Source: Paenibacillus sp. YYML68
Lineage (GTDB): Bacteria > Bacillota > Bacilli > Paenibacillales > NBRC-103111
DNA: 64,000 nucleotides
NCBI RefSeq assembly: GCF_027923405.1
Contig: NZ_BQYI01000001.1
Location: 3,326,501-3,390,500, forward strand
Direction of reading: 5' to 3'
Shown: positions 27,185 through 37,700 of the stretch, piece after piece
Position numbering within the stretch: position 1 is the first letter of the stretch
Layout: each line of letters opens with the position of its first letter
Notes under the pieces: generated by a model
Databases searched by the model: none
What the model was told of the DNA's origin: nothing
The model's input: only the letters and a program-made list of their open reading frames with translations
Translations under genes and position numbers: made by a program

Positions 27185-28213
27185 TCACGCCCCTAGCCTG
27201 AGCAGAAACAGCTCCAGCCCGAGCACCTTATCGATGCGTCCGCTCTTCATCTGGTAATCGAGCTCGCCCAGCTGCTCAAGAATAGCGGTCAGCCGCTTCG
27301 CCTCGAAGCGCGACGCTTGTCCGGCTGCAATCTTCACCGCATACGGATGCAGCCCGAGCACTCCAGCCATCTGCTGCTGGGAGAAGCCCTGCTGCTGCAG
27401 ATCCTTCACCTGATACATAATGCGGAATTGCCGCGCAATGAGCATGACGATCTTGATCGGCTCCTCCTTGCGGCGCAGCAGCTCGGCCAGCATCGTGAAC
27501 GCCTGCTCCAGATTCAACTGCACGATGCTCTCCACCATCTGGAAAATGTCCTGCTCGACCGTCTTCGTCACGAGCTCCCCGAGCTGCGCCGCTGTGATCG
27601 TGCCGCCCTTGCCGACATACAGCGAGCACTTCTCTGCTTCCTTCTCCAGCGCCTGCAGACTTGTGCCTGCATACTGCAGCAGTGTCTGGGCTGCGCCGGG
27701 CGCGAACGTGAACCCGAGCTTGGAAGCCTGCTGCTCGAGCCAGGCGACGAGCTCGCCTTCACCGAGCAGCGTACAAGGGACGAGGGCGCCCAGTTCCTTG
27801 AGCGCCTTCACGATCTTCTTCCGCTCATCGAGCTTATCCGCATCGACCGTCATCACCAGCACCGTAAATTCCGCAGGCGACTTGATGTAGGCGGCCAGCC
27901 GATCAAGATCATGCTCCACCTTGCCTGTATCCTTCGCTCCGGTCAAGAACGTGGCCCCTCTTGCAACGACCAGCTTACGCTCCGCGAGAAAGGGCAGCGT
28001 CTCTGCCTCCTCCAGCACCGCCTCGAGCGGCGTCTCCGCGAGTTCATACCGGCCGACACCGAAGGCCCGCTGATCTGGCTCCAGCAGCGTATCGGTCAGA
28101 CGCTGAATGAATTGCTGCATCAAGTACGTTTCCGAGCCGTAGCATACATAGATCGGGGCGAACTGCCCCTTCGTGATTTGCTTCATTGTCTGCTTATAGT
28201 CCATGGCTGCCAT
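27185..28213 (-). CDS. holA: DNA polymerase III subunit delta
   Basis: The delta subunit (342 residues) opens the beta sliding clamp within the clamp-loader complex. Recognisable parts are IYVCYGSETYLMQQFIQRL at the N-terminus, LPFLAERKLVVARGA near residue 72, and the C-terminal collar domain with QDIFQMVESIVQLNLEQAFTMLAELLRRKEEPIKIVMLIARQFR and YQMKSGRIDKVLGLELFLLRL. In B. subtilis the gene (yqeN) lies between comEC and rpsT; here the sigma-factor pair and the surface operon separate holA from comEC. Start ATG at 28213 after GGAAGGAAG; an ATG three codons later is possible. Confidence 0.95.
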   Translation of the reverse strand: MAAMDYKQTMKQITKGQFAPIYVCYGSETYLMQQFIQRLTDTLLEPDQRAFGVGRYELAETPLEAVLEEAETLPFLAERKLVVARGATFLTGAKDTGKVEHDLDRLAAYIKSPAEFTVLVMTVDADKLDERKKIVKALKELGALVPCTLLGEGELVAWLEQQASKLGFTFAPGAAQTLLQYAGTSLQALEKEAEKCSLYVGKGGTITAAQLGELVTKTVEQDIFQMVESIVQLNLEQAFTMLAELLRRKEEPIKIVMLIARQFRIMYQVKDLQQQGFSQQQMAGVLGLHPYAVKIAAGQASRFEAKRLTAILEQLGELDYQMKSGRIDKVLGLELFLLRLGA

Positions 28214-28265
28214 TGCTTCCGCTTCCTTCCTCCTGACGCCTTCCTTTGCTTTATTCTAGCAATAA

Positions 28266-28312
28266 CAAAGGGATTAGGTCAAAGCCGCTAAAGGCTTAAC
28301 CTAATCCCTTTG
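28266..28312. terminator. Long perfect inverted repeat before holA
   Basis: CAAAGGGATTAGGT pairs perfectly with ACCTAATCCCTTTG (14 bp), and the loop contains a further AAGCC/GGCTT stem. It can act as a terminator for the anti-sigma gene on the minus strand, though the following T run is interrupted (TTTGTTATT). The flanking 28313-28480 shows no gene. Confidence 0.7.
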
Positions 28313-28480
28313 CCCGAGACCCATCTATATAAACACGCGCTGCGGGCTCTAGAAACCGGCTAGCCGCGTGGTCATACATCGTGTCCGATTGAGTTCTTGC
28401 TCTCTATCTTCCTTACTAATATACGCAGCAAGACCGCATATTGTGCATGAAGTGTTGATGAAGATTAGCGACTTGCTCTA

Positions 28481-29797
28481 TCACCCTTTTATTTCCAGTT
28501 CCTTCTTCGTAGCGAGGTCGATTTCGAAGGTGCGTGTCTGACCGCTCATGAGCACCGAATATTTGAGCTTCGTGCCGCTCCAGCCGAGCAGCTCGATCTG
28601 ATCCGCTTCCTTCCACGCCTCGAACCTCGAGCGGTATACTTCTGCACCGTTCTTATCGGTGATGACGACCTGGGCACTCAGGACGTAACCGATGTACGCA
28701 CCGTCCGTGCTCGGCAGCTCATGCACAAGATCTGGCTCTGACGGCACAGCCATTAATCCGTAAGATGAGCCGCTCGATCTCATGCCCTGCAGCGGCTCCT
28801 CAGGCTGCTGCAGTGACGATTCCGGAGCTGAAGCCCGCTTCTCCGAAGGCGAAGCTGCCTCACCAGCTGATTCAGTCCCTGACCTCGCGGCATCAGCTTG
28901 ATTGCTCGAGCCTGTGCGGGCTGCAGACGACTGATTCGCCCCGTCTCCCGCTGATGAAAACGACTCTATAGCTCCCGAGCCGCGTGGAGCTGACTCCTGC
29001 AGCTTCGCAGCAGGCGGTGCATCCATCCCGAGCTTTCGCGCCTGATCAGCTGCATTTCCTGCTCCAGCACGGCCCCCACCAGTAGCCTGATTGCCGCCCT
29101 CGCCTTCGGCTTGCTCCGTTGGCGCATGCAGCGGGTCTGAGAGCTTCGGAGACACAGACTTCGCCTCACCGGTTGCCGTCTCCAGCTGCTGAGCCGCGCC
29201 GCCCGCTTCATCACCTGCGCTCGACTGATTCGTCATCTGTCCGTCCAGACGCAGCTCCGTAGAAGCACCGCCCTCATTCGCCGCCATGCCGACACCGGCC
29301 GCTGGCTTCTGTGCCGCTCGTTGGTCCGCCTCGAAGGCGAGGCTGTCCGCAGACCGATCCGTTGCCGCGGGAGGCTGCTGGAAGGCGAAGAAGCCGAAGA
29401 TCAGTCCCGCCGCAACGACGCCGCCCATCACAGGAAGCGACATCCATTCACGGGCTTGCTTACGCCAGCTTGCGCCTGAGCGGTCGGACCGCTCCCCAGC
29501 CGGATGCTCTGCAGCTGCCGCGCTATCCATATCAGCACTTGCCTCGTGATGCTCGGCGAACGCTCCGCCGCCTGCCTCATACCGCTCAATCGCAGGCATG
29601 ATCGCATCGACCAAGCTGAACGGAGGCGTCACCTTCGGCAAATGCTCTAGCTCGTTCGAGATTTTCATCAGACGCTCGAACAAATCGGTGCAGTCCGGAC
29701 ATTGCTGAATATGACCGAGCATGCTTTGATATTCGAGCTCATCGAGGTCTCGATCGAGGTATCTTTGCATCAGTTCGATCACCTCTTGACACATCAT
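28481..29797 (-). CDS. Anti-sigma factor with zinc finger (zf-HC2) and long linker
   Basis: A 438-residue membrane protein expected to hold the adjacent ECF sigma factor inactive. The N-terminal zinc-binding anti-sigma domain has C3, H29, C33 and C36 (HIQQCPDC). A transmembrane helix lies near residues 121-140 (LPVMGGVVAAGLIFGFFAFQ). Outside the membrane follows an Ala/Gly/Ser/Glu-rich disordered region of about 190 residues and then a folded-looking C-terminal domain (YGLMAVPSEPDLVHELPSTDGAYIGYVLSAQVVI... to IDLATKKELEIKG). This is far longer than RsiW (about 210 residues). Release would normally need site-1 and site-2 cleavage. The ATG at 29797 (MMCQEV) follows AAAGGTAG; the sigma gene ends 59 bp upstream. 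Confidence 0.85.
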   Translation of the reverse strand: MMCQEVIELMQRYLDRDLDELEYQSMLGHIQQCPDCTDLFERLMKISNELEHLPKVTPPFSLVDAIMPAIERYEAGGGAFAEHHEASADMDSAAAAEHPAGERSDRSGASWRKQAREWMSLPVMGGVVAAGLIFGFFAFQQPPAATDRSADSLAFEADQRAAQKPAAGVGMAANEGGASTELRLDGQMTNQSSAGDEAGGAAQQLETATGEAKSVSPKLSDPLHAPTEQAEGEGGNQATGGGRAGAGNAADQARKLGMDAPPAAKLQESAPRGSGAIESFSSAGDGANQSSAARTGSSNQADAARSGTESAGEAASPSEKRASAPESSLQQPEEPLQGMRSSGSSYGLMAVPSEPDLVHELPSTDGAYIGYVLSAQVVITDKNGAEVYRSRFEAWKEADQIELLGWSGTKLKYSVLMSGQTRTFEIDLATKKELEIKG

Positions 29798-29856
29798 ACC
29801 GTACACTACCTTTCCCTAACGAGTCACTTATCGATTGCTGTCCCTCACTACGCTCA

Positions 29857-30414
29857 CTAACCCCTGATCGCATCGCCGCGATGTTTGTTATAATCCTTAA
29901 GTATACCCTGCAGCTGCTGCCTTGCCCTGAATAAGTATGACTTCACCGTGTTCAGGGGCAGATCCAGCGATTCCGCAATCTCATGATAAGAGAAATCCTG
30001 CAAATACCGAAGCACGACCACGGAGCGATGATGCTCGGGAAGCTGATCGATCGCCTCCCGGATGTCCTGCGCCACATAGGCAGACATGACCTCCTCCTCG
30101 ACCGTTCGGTGATCGGCAAAGCTCAGATCGTGCTGCTCAATAGATACGGTCTGCTTCGTCCTGCGGAACTTGTCGATGCACAGGTTGGTCACGATCCGTT
30201 GAACCCACGTTTTGAACTGCGCTTTCTCTTCGTAGGAATTAATTTTGGTATAGATCCGGATTAACGCTTCTTGAGAAGCATCCAGCGCATCTTGCTCGTT
30301 CCCCAAAATGTAGTAAGCGGTGCGATAGACGTGATTCTCAATTTCGCGCAAAAGGGTAATAAGAGCGTCGCGATCGCCCGCTTGGGCAGCCTTGATGAGT
30401 TCTGACGCTACCAC
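29857..30414 (-). CDS. ECF RNA polymerase sigma factor (SigW-like)
   Basis: A 185-residue sigma-70 factor of the extracytoplasmic-function type. Region 2 is near residues 15-85 (DALDASQEALIRIYTKINSYEEKAQFKTWVQRIVTNLCIDKFRR) and region 4 near 120-175 (LPEHHRSVVVLRYLQDFSYHEIAESLDLPLNTVKSYLFRARQQL). The start is probably the GTG at 30414 (MVASELIKAAQAG), 7 nt after GAGGGGG; the ATG at 30453 has no ribosome site and adds 13 unusual residues. With the zinc-finger anti-sigma downstream it forms a signalling pair likely to respond to envelope stress. Its own promoter looks ECF-like, suggesting autoregulation. Assignment to SigW itself is not certain. Confidence 0.92.
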   Translation of the reverse strand: MVASELIKAAQAGDRDALITLLREIENHVYRTAYYILGNEQDALDASQEALIRIYTKINSYEEKAQFKTWVQRIVTNLCIDKFRRTKQTVSIEQHDLSFADHRTVEEEVMSAYVAQDIREAIDQLPEHHRSVVVLRYLQDFSYHEIAESLDLPLNTVKSYLFRARQQLQGILKDYNKHRGDAIRG

Positions 30415-30440
30415 CGGGATCCCCCTCTCTTGCAACCTTA

Positions 30441-30469
30441 TAAACGTTGTCATAAGTTAAAAAGTTGCA
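30441..30469 (-). promoter_or_regulatory. Possible ECF-type autoregulated promoter
   Basis: On the minus strand TGCAAC followed by a T run (30464-30469), 17-bp spacer, CGTTTA (30441-30446), about 27 bp before the sigma gene start. The AAC -35 core and CGT -10 core fit ECF promoters such as those of SigW. Confidence 0.5.
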
Positions 30470-30596
30470 GTCCATTCTATTAATCATCTTATCAAAAATT
30501 GCCTTTCAATCTCCACACCAAACGATTCCCTGCGTATCCAGCTTTTAGTCGTTGTTTATACGCATAGGGGCTGTATTTGTTCCTCATACAACGTAA

Positions 30597-30629
30597 ATAG
30601 CCGCCCCCCTGCTGAGGAGAGCGGCTATT
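30597..30629 (-). terminator. Stem-loop after the EamA transporter gene
   Basis: AATAGCCGC and GCGGCTATT form a 9-bp stem about 33 bp after the EamA stop codon; the T tract on the minus strand is short (TTTACG). Confidence 0.6.
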
Positions 30630-30661
30630 CGCGAGCCTCTTGAAGCTGTGGCGGACTAAAT

Positions 30662-31588
30662 CTAACGCGCAGCTGCTGTGCTCTTACTGCCGTCAGCGCG
30701 TCGCCGTGTATACTCCGACAGCAAGACACCGCACATAATGAGCGCGACGCCGAGCCACTGCAGAGCACTCATCCGTTCGCCGAGCAGTAGCGTCGAGCAG
30801 ATCATGACAACAGGCAGCTCCACCGAGCCGAGTATAGCAGTGAGGCCTGTGTCGAGCGACGGCGCACCTTTGGCGAATAAATAGGGGGGAATGATCGTTC
30901 CGAATAAAGCCAGAATCAACGCCCATAGCCATAGACCGCCTGCCAGCGCACCGTTCCATAGAAACTGCGGCGGAAACACGAGCCACACCGCAGCGACGGC
31001 ACCCGTCAGCATCCATGCGCTTCGCAGCACTGGCGGCACCTCGGTTGCGACCCGCCCGCTCACATGCATGAACAACGTATAGCATAGTGCGGCGAGCAGA
31101 CCGAGTACGATGCCTATGCCGCTCGCCTGGGCAAGTGTCGCCTGCATATGGCCGAGCACACCTGTCGCGAGAAGCGTACCGCCGGCAATGACGGCCGCAC
31201 CGAGCAGCTTGCGCCGAGTCGGGGGGCGTCGGTGAAGCACCCCATCGAGCACGAGCCCCATCCACGTGAACTGGAACAACAGCAGAATGGCGAACGATGC
31301 CTCCACCCGCTGCAGCGATAAATAATAGAACACACCGGTCATGCCGGTGAACACGCCGCTGCCCAGCAGCTTCCATCTGGTGGCTGCGGACATCGAGCGC
31401 ATCAGCTTCCACGAGCGGAAGCTCAGCAGCCACAGCACGACGCACCCTAGCAGCATCTGGCTGCCTGTTACTTCTCCAGTCGAGAAGCCATCCGCATAAG
31501 CCAGCTTGACGACGGTCGACAGCACGCCGAACGAAGCGGCTCCCAGCAGCACGTACATCATCGATTTCCAGCGATTGTTAAGTCTCAT
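30662..31588 (-). CDS. EamA/RhaT-family (DMT) transporter
   Basis: A 308-residue integral membrane protein with ten hydrophobic segments arranged as two five-helix EamA repeats (about residues 10-140 and 155-295). Family-like pieces are LLGAASFGVLSTVVKLAY at the start, YYLSLQRVEASFAILLLFQFTWMGLVLDG at the end of repeat one, and PSLDTGLTAILGSVELPVVMICSTLLLGERMSALQWLGVALI in repeat two. Members export amino acids, purines or other metabolites; the substrate is not predictable here. It has its own stem-loop downstream and seems monocistronic. The ATG at 31588 lacks a strong ribosome site, so the start is less certain. Confidence 0.88.
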   Translation of the reverse strand: MRLNNRWKSMMYVLLGAASFGVLSTVVKLAYADGFSTGEVTGSQMLLGCVVLWLLSFRSWKLMRSMSAATRWKLLGSGVFTGMTGVFYYLSLQRVEASFAILLLFQFTWMGLVLDGVLHRRPPTRRKLLGAAVIAGGTLLATGVLGHMQATLAQASGIGIVLGLLAALCYTLFMHVSGRVATEVPPVLRSAWMLTGAVAAVWLVFPPQFLWNGALAGGLWLWALILALFGTIIPPYLFAKGAPSLDTGLTAILGSVELPVVMICSTLLLGERMSALQWLGVALIMCGVLLSEYTRRRADGSKSTAAAR

Positions 31589-31737
31589 GAAGTTCGGATC
31601 AGCCTTTTGTCTTCATCCCTCACCCACCCGCGCACCTTGGGGCCGTCCAGTTGAGATAGCCGCAAGTGTGCACAAGGAAATAATATACCAGATGTACGGC
31701 GGGTGAACAATGGTCTTCCGTCATATTTTTCCCCGAC

Positions 31738-34700
31738 TTAATGCCGAAGCTGATTCACAATCACGTCGAATATATGATCCCGAATCGTAATTGGTACGTC
31801 ATACGCTTGAACGTAGCCGTTCGACCAGGTCACCGTGAAGCGGAACGTCTGTCTACCCTGCTCCAACACCTTCGTATGGTCGGTGTTCAGCAGCAACCCC
31901 TCGAATGTTGCTGCAGTATGGGCGCTGCGCGACAGCTCAACCTCCTCGCCTGTTGACAGCAGCTCAGCGGTTACGGCTAGTGGCTTCGTCGTACTGCTGC
32001 TGCCCGTATTCGTTACATCAGCCATCAGCACGAAAGCCTCTCCGGCCCAGAAGTCGGAATAGGCTCGCTCCAGCTGCGGGAATCGGGCATTCCACGATTG
32101 CCTGTAGCTCTCCCAATCGGGTGTATGGTGCACCGCACCTGTCAGCACAAGCGGCAGCACGACGTAGCTGTACGACTGCTCGAACACACTGCCGTGCTCA
32201 TCAGTCACCTGCAGCCTGAGCACAGCTGGCCCTTCCGGCAACGGACCGTCGGTGAAGGATAAGGTGCTGCCCGAGTCGACAGCCGTCCACTCCTTCAGCC
32301 GAGCATACGGCTTGCCTCCAACACTCTTCTCGACGACGACGCGCAGCTTGCCCCCGTCGGGATCTGACACGGTCACCGTAAATTGCGGAGAATCGTGCTC
32401 ATAGATCGGCGATGGGATCTGCAGCTGACCCGTTGGAGGCCGATTAATCAGCATCCACGCATCCGGCGACCAATCAGACTCCGACCCATGCTGATCCCAC
32501 GTCTTCACCCGCACGCGCAGCTTCTGCCCAGCTGGCAGCTCCGGACCAAACGTATAGCTCATCGTCGTGCTCGTCGTCCCGACACAAGCGCCTCCGCTTG
32601 CAGCTTGGCATATTTGACCGCTATCCTGATGCATCACCGTATTCGCCTCATTTCGGACCTGCAGCTGCATGTACATGAACGTCGTCCCCGGATCCGGGTC
32701 AGCTTGTACAAAGAGTAGCTGCGGCCTCGTCGTGTTGAATACGGTCGGATTCGCCTGTGTGCCGCTCGGCTGCTGCATATACGCCGTCGGCGGGGAATTC
32801 GTGACCATCCAGCCGATGCCGCTCCACGGCGAAGCCAGATTGCCGTCATCCTTCACCTGTACCTGCACCTGGTACTTGCGCCCCATCGTCAGCGAACCGT
32901 CCATCGTCCACGCCCAAGAACCGTTCGTCGTGTTCATCGGCTGATCCGTCTTACATTCCACACAGCCGCCCGACTCATCCTTGATCTCGAGGTTAAACGT
33001 ACTGAACGTCGTACCTGCATCCGGGTCGCTCTGGTTCCAGCGGATCGTCGGCTTCAGGCTGACCGGCGTCGGATTGACGAGTGTCCCTGTCGGATAAGTC
33101 AGCGTCACCGCTGGCGGATTGTTCGGAGCAGGCTCCACCCAGATCGGCACCTCGTACCATTCGCTCCAGACCCCGTATTCGTCCTTCACCGCCTGACGAA
33201 CCGTATACCAGCCCGATTCACCCGGCCGCGTCAGCTGCCCTTCTACAGTCATACCGCTCGGCGTCGTGTAGTTACGCTGGTATTCCGTAATCCCTCTTGT
33301 CGTACGGTAATTGATACCAGTAGACTCCGTCGAATAGTTCGTCGCGCTTAACCATCGATCGGGGTCACGGCTCACGTCCGTCCAAGCAATCGTCTTGTCA
33401 GCCCGAACAGCTAGTGTAAACTCCGAGATCGGACGGCGATGAATCGTCACATACGTTGTCGACAGGTCAGAGTATTTACGGTATGACGCGAACAAGTCGT
33501 TCGAGTATTTGTACCCTGGTGGCGCCGGATCATCCGGTAGCTGGTAATCAATCTTGTACGTCCCGACCTTGTCCAGCACCGCATGCGGCGACGTGACAGT
33601 CTGTCCATGCATGGACGACAGCCCTGAGTACCCGTCCCCTGCATCGAGGAACTTATTCGGCTCAGTGTGCGAATACGTCCATTTCGTCAAGCTATCAATC
33701 GGCGGATCGTTCTCGAGATCGGTATATTGCTTCAAGTAACGAAGCGCCGTCCCAACGACGCCGATATTTTGCAGCTGGCTGCTCGTGCCTAAGTATGTAC
33801 TGATCGTGAAACTCTTCAGAACCGAATAAGGAACCTCCGAGTAAATTCCGACTTGTCCGCTTGCAAATGCAGAGTCTGTCACATCAAGGAGCGGAACCCC
33901 TCCAACATAGCCGCGCAGTCGAGTACCGTTCATCTTCACCTTCACATCGTAATATACGCGGTACGAAAGGCTATTGGCTACCTCCTGCAACACGGTTCGC
34001 TCGCCATTGACAACCTTGACGATCCGAGCAACTTTCGGAGTAACCTCCATTCGATACATGTTACGGTGGTCTTGCCTGCGAAAAGTTAGGCCAGCTGATG
34101 CAACATCAGAGAAGTTGTTGTAGTTGAATTTTAATGACATGGATAGTTCACCATTATCAGCGCGCTCTGCATCGCTGTACAGGTCACCATACGTATACCC
34201 AATAGATCCCGAATCTGGGTTTGAAGAAACAATCTGCATATACGTACTAGAGCTTGTGTCATCAGAGCTCCCTCGATGGTCCGTTTGCTGGACTAAAAAT
34301 TTACCATCACCGTGCGCAACTAATGTTGTCCCACTACTCCCATATGGAATAAATAACCTTTCACTAGGGGAAAATATCTTTTTAGCCTCGAAATCAAGCA
34401 CGGTAAGATACCCCATAGAAATAGTAGTTATTTTCCGATCGGCGTTAAATATGACAGTAGGGCTTACCCTGAAATCACCCAAACTCAGATCAGAATCAGA
34501 AGTTAATGCTGTCGAAATAGGCTCCTCGGTTTTGTACCAAACATTCTTATCTATATTATATATTAATAGATAAGTTGAAAAAGATCTCTGATAACCAACA
34601 TTAGGACCTTGTACAGTTTCAGATAATATAAGTAAGTTATCGAAAGCAGTAACATATACTAAACCAGACACAATTGGTACATCCCGCAAATATTTACCAG

Positions 34701-37700
34701 TGATATTGTCGATTATTTTACCATTAACTCCGGTAGACACACGATTTGAGTAAAAGTCTGTCGGAAAAAGCACAAGCCTCTTATTGTCGCGAGTCACATG
34801 CATTGTCTTAAATGCAAGTTTACCTGAACCATCAAATGCATCTTTGTATTCCCACAATAGACTTGATCTATCTGGGGTTTTCTTCTCTAGAACTTTTCTC
34901 CCAGAACGCCGATCCTCAACAAAACTGAACACATTGCCGGCGCTATCTGTTAACATACCACTTGCATTACTATAATGCGTTCTCCAAGAATAATCATCAC
35001 TGTCCCAGTATGTTATCGTGTATGGAACTGCGCCAGTTTCTAAGCCATACCCTTTCTTCTTTTCAGGAGGATTAAACCAGTAAGGTTCTGGCGGCGGCCC
35101 AGGGTACTTATAGTTAGGGCTGTATATTGAGTTGTCTGGGTACTCGAAACGATGTTGTTTTCTGTAAATAGGGATTGCTTTAGCTGTAGCGTCCCAGGCA
35201 GACCTTCCCTCCAGCGCATCTCGCTCAAGGTCTGAGATTCGAAAGACTACATCGTCTATAACGATCGGAGTACTGGAACCATTACAAGTACAAAAATTAT
35301 CCGCCCTAATCCAAATTAAATCATTCTCATTGTCTACACCTTCAATAAAGAATTGATTTTCATTGCCTCCACCACCACTAGCTCGATTCCAAATAGGACT
35401 TATACTTTCCCTCAAAATATTACTGAATGTTGAACGACTATGATTAAAAAGAACCGGATTAATCATTCTACGTATATCGGAGCAAGAGTCATAGTACCAG
35501 TTGTTACAATACCAATATTTTCCAACCTTCTTAAAATCATCTCCTGTGACTGCCCGATACTGGTTATATATAGGTGTTGGGGTTTCAATAGCATTTTCTG
35601 CCTCATTGTACACATATCCTTTTATTTCCGAAGCTTGGTAAAGTGCAGAGCTTTTCCAACTTGATCCCAGTAAATCTACAGCAGAAATTTGCTTCGTTTC
35701 AATCTTAGGCGGCTTGTAGTTATCACCTTCAATATAAAATGAAGCTTCAGGAGCGTCATTAACGATCTCAAAGGTGAAGTCTTTCTGTGCCCACTTCGCC
35801 ATAGGCGTATCTTCCTCCATATAAATCCTGATCCGATACTTACCCACCTGTGTCGCCGTGTACTTGAAGTACCCTTGAGTGTCATGAGTCACACTACGCT
35901 GAATTTCATCCTCATAAGACCCATTGTTGTTCGAATCATAGGCCATCACTATAGTGTGTTTTTTGATTGGGTCCCCATCAGGACTCTTGGATGTGTCACG
36001 AAAGGAAAGTTCCTTGTTCCGAATACCAAAACTAGGGTATTCTAGTACGATATTTGGAGGTAGATCCTCTAAAACAGTCAAAACTGACTGCGCAGTTACT
36101 TTCGATCTCAACCCAGCACTGTCCGTCACATCCAGCTTGATTGTATAGTCCCCCGCTGTTGGGTACACAGATAATTTAGTTCCATGCCAATCACAACTTG
36201 TGATTGTACGACTTTTATACGGACTGTAGCTGCCAGAACAGCTAATGTCTGGGGTGAATGGCCGACCCTCAACTACCTTAGGTGGTAGTGTAATTACAGG
36301 GACAGGGTTAGCCTCTACTACAGTTAAAGTCACGTTCTTAGGGCCGTCAGTTCCGCCGCGCCCGTCAAAAGCAGTTACGGCAACAGTGTGTGTGCCTAAG
36401 GTGTCTGCTTTAATATTATTAAAGCTTTCGTCATAGGGATAAAACCCCCTGCCATCCCGATCATCGCCTAGCCAACGAATCCATTCACTAGAACTGTTAT
36501 CAAAATCCCAGAAGTAAACTATAGAGTCGCCATCAGGATCATAAGGAGTTCCGTTATCACCCAGCATCTCGATCTTTGGTCGCTTTACTGGGCCTAAGCT
36601 AACTGTTTCCCCAACAGGAACAATAAATGCTTTATCACCATACCCCGAGTAATAATCTGCTTCAAACCAAGCAGGCTCGAATTCAGGATCACGGTTCCCA
36701 GGGTTTCCGATTACTTGAAAACTACCAGGTCCGATTGTCTTAGATGTTCCGCAAGTTGTAACAATATCGTACTTAACACTTATCGTACCCAAACCCATAT
36801 TGTTGTACGGAGAGGCCACGAAACTAGTACCGAAAGTTCCTGTTTGATTATTTTCATAAGATCGAATATTAGAGCCCTGAGAAAAAACCATTGTGCCAGT
36901 CTTTAAAGTGCACCCATTGCCGCCGGAAATTGTGACGTCTTTAAGCCGAATATAATTGCTATCACCATAATTAACGACAGGTTTTTCGACCTCTAACGTG
37001 CCCGTAATTATTTCTGGCTGAGATGTTGGGGCACAACTAGTTTGCGCACTAAAGGCAGCTTGTCCAACATTGTTAATGCGACTTTCATCATCAACAGCGT
37101 TGCCTGAGTCAACCACCAAAGTGAAATTTTGAATGGCGGTGCTTGTGAATTTGAAGTCAAAACTTCCCGAGCCGGTTGCATCTTTAGCTAAGCCTCCAGC
37201 AACGTTTGTTGTATGAATAACAACGCCGTCAAGCCTCAATTGCACGCTAAAAGGTGTTGAAGTTGAAACGCCTATATTTTTGTAAACATAGTTCAGAGTT
37301 ACCGTCTGCCCAACTTCGATACATGATTGATTATGGCTTAGTGAAATGTAAGCTAAATCGGCTTTAGCAGGCACAGCGTAAGTTATGTCGATTCGACCAT
37401 TACTGTACTCGTAGGTTTTTGCTTGCCAAAGGGTGTAGACCTGCATTACATAGTTAGCAAGCAAACCATAAGGTGCGGGACTGGGGTTTGCTCCCTCGAT
37501 TAAACAGTCATCCCCAGTGTTATTGCAAGTAGTGTTTAACATACGTCGCACAGCCACCTGGTTAGTGCCATTGATCTTACCCCAGGAGAAAGGTTGAATG
37601 TCGTCGCGTATTTTGTCCGCCCCTGTTATTTCTACGCTATTAGGAACAATTTGAACGATAGGGTCTGAGGGTTCTGGGTTAGAGTTTGTTGGCACAGAAC

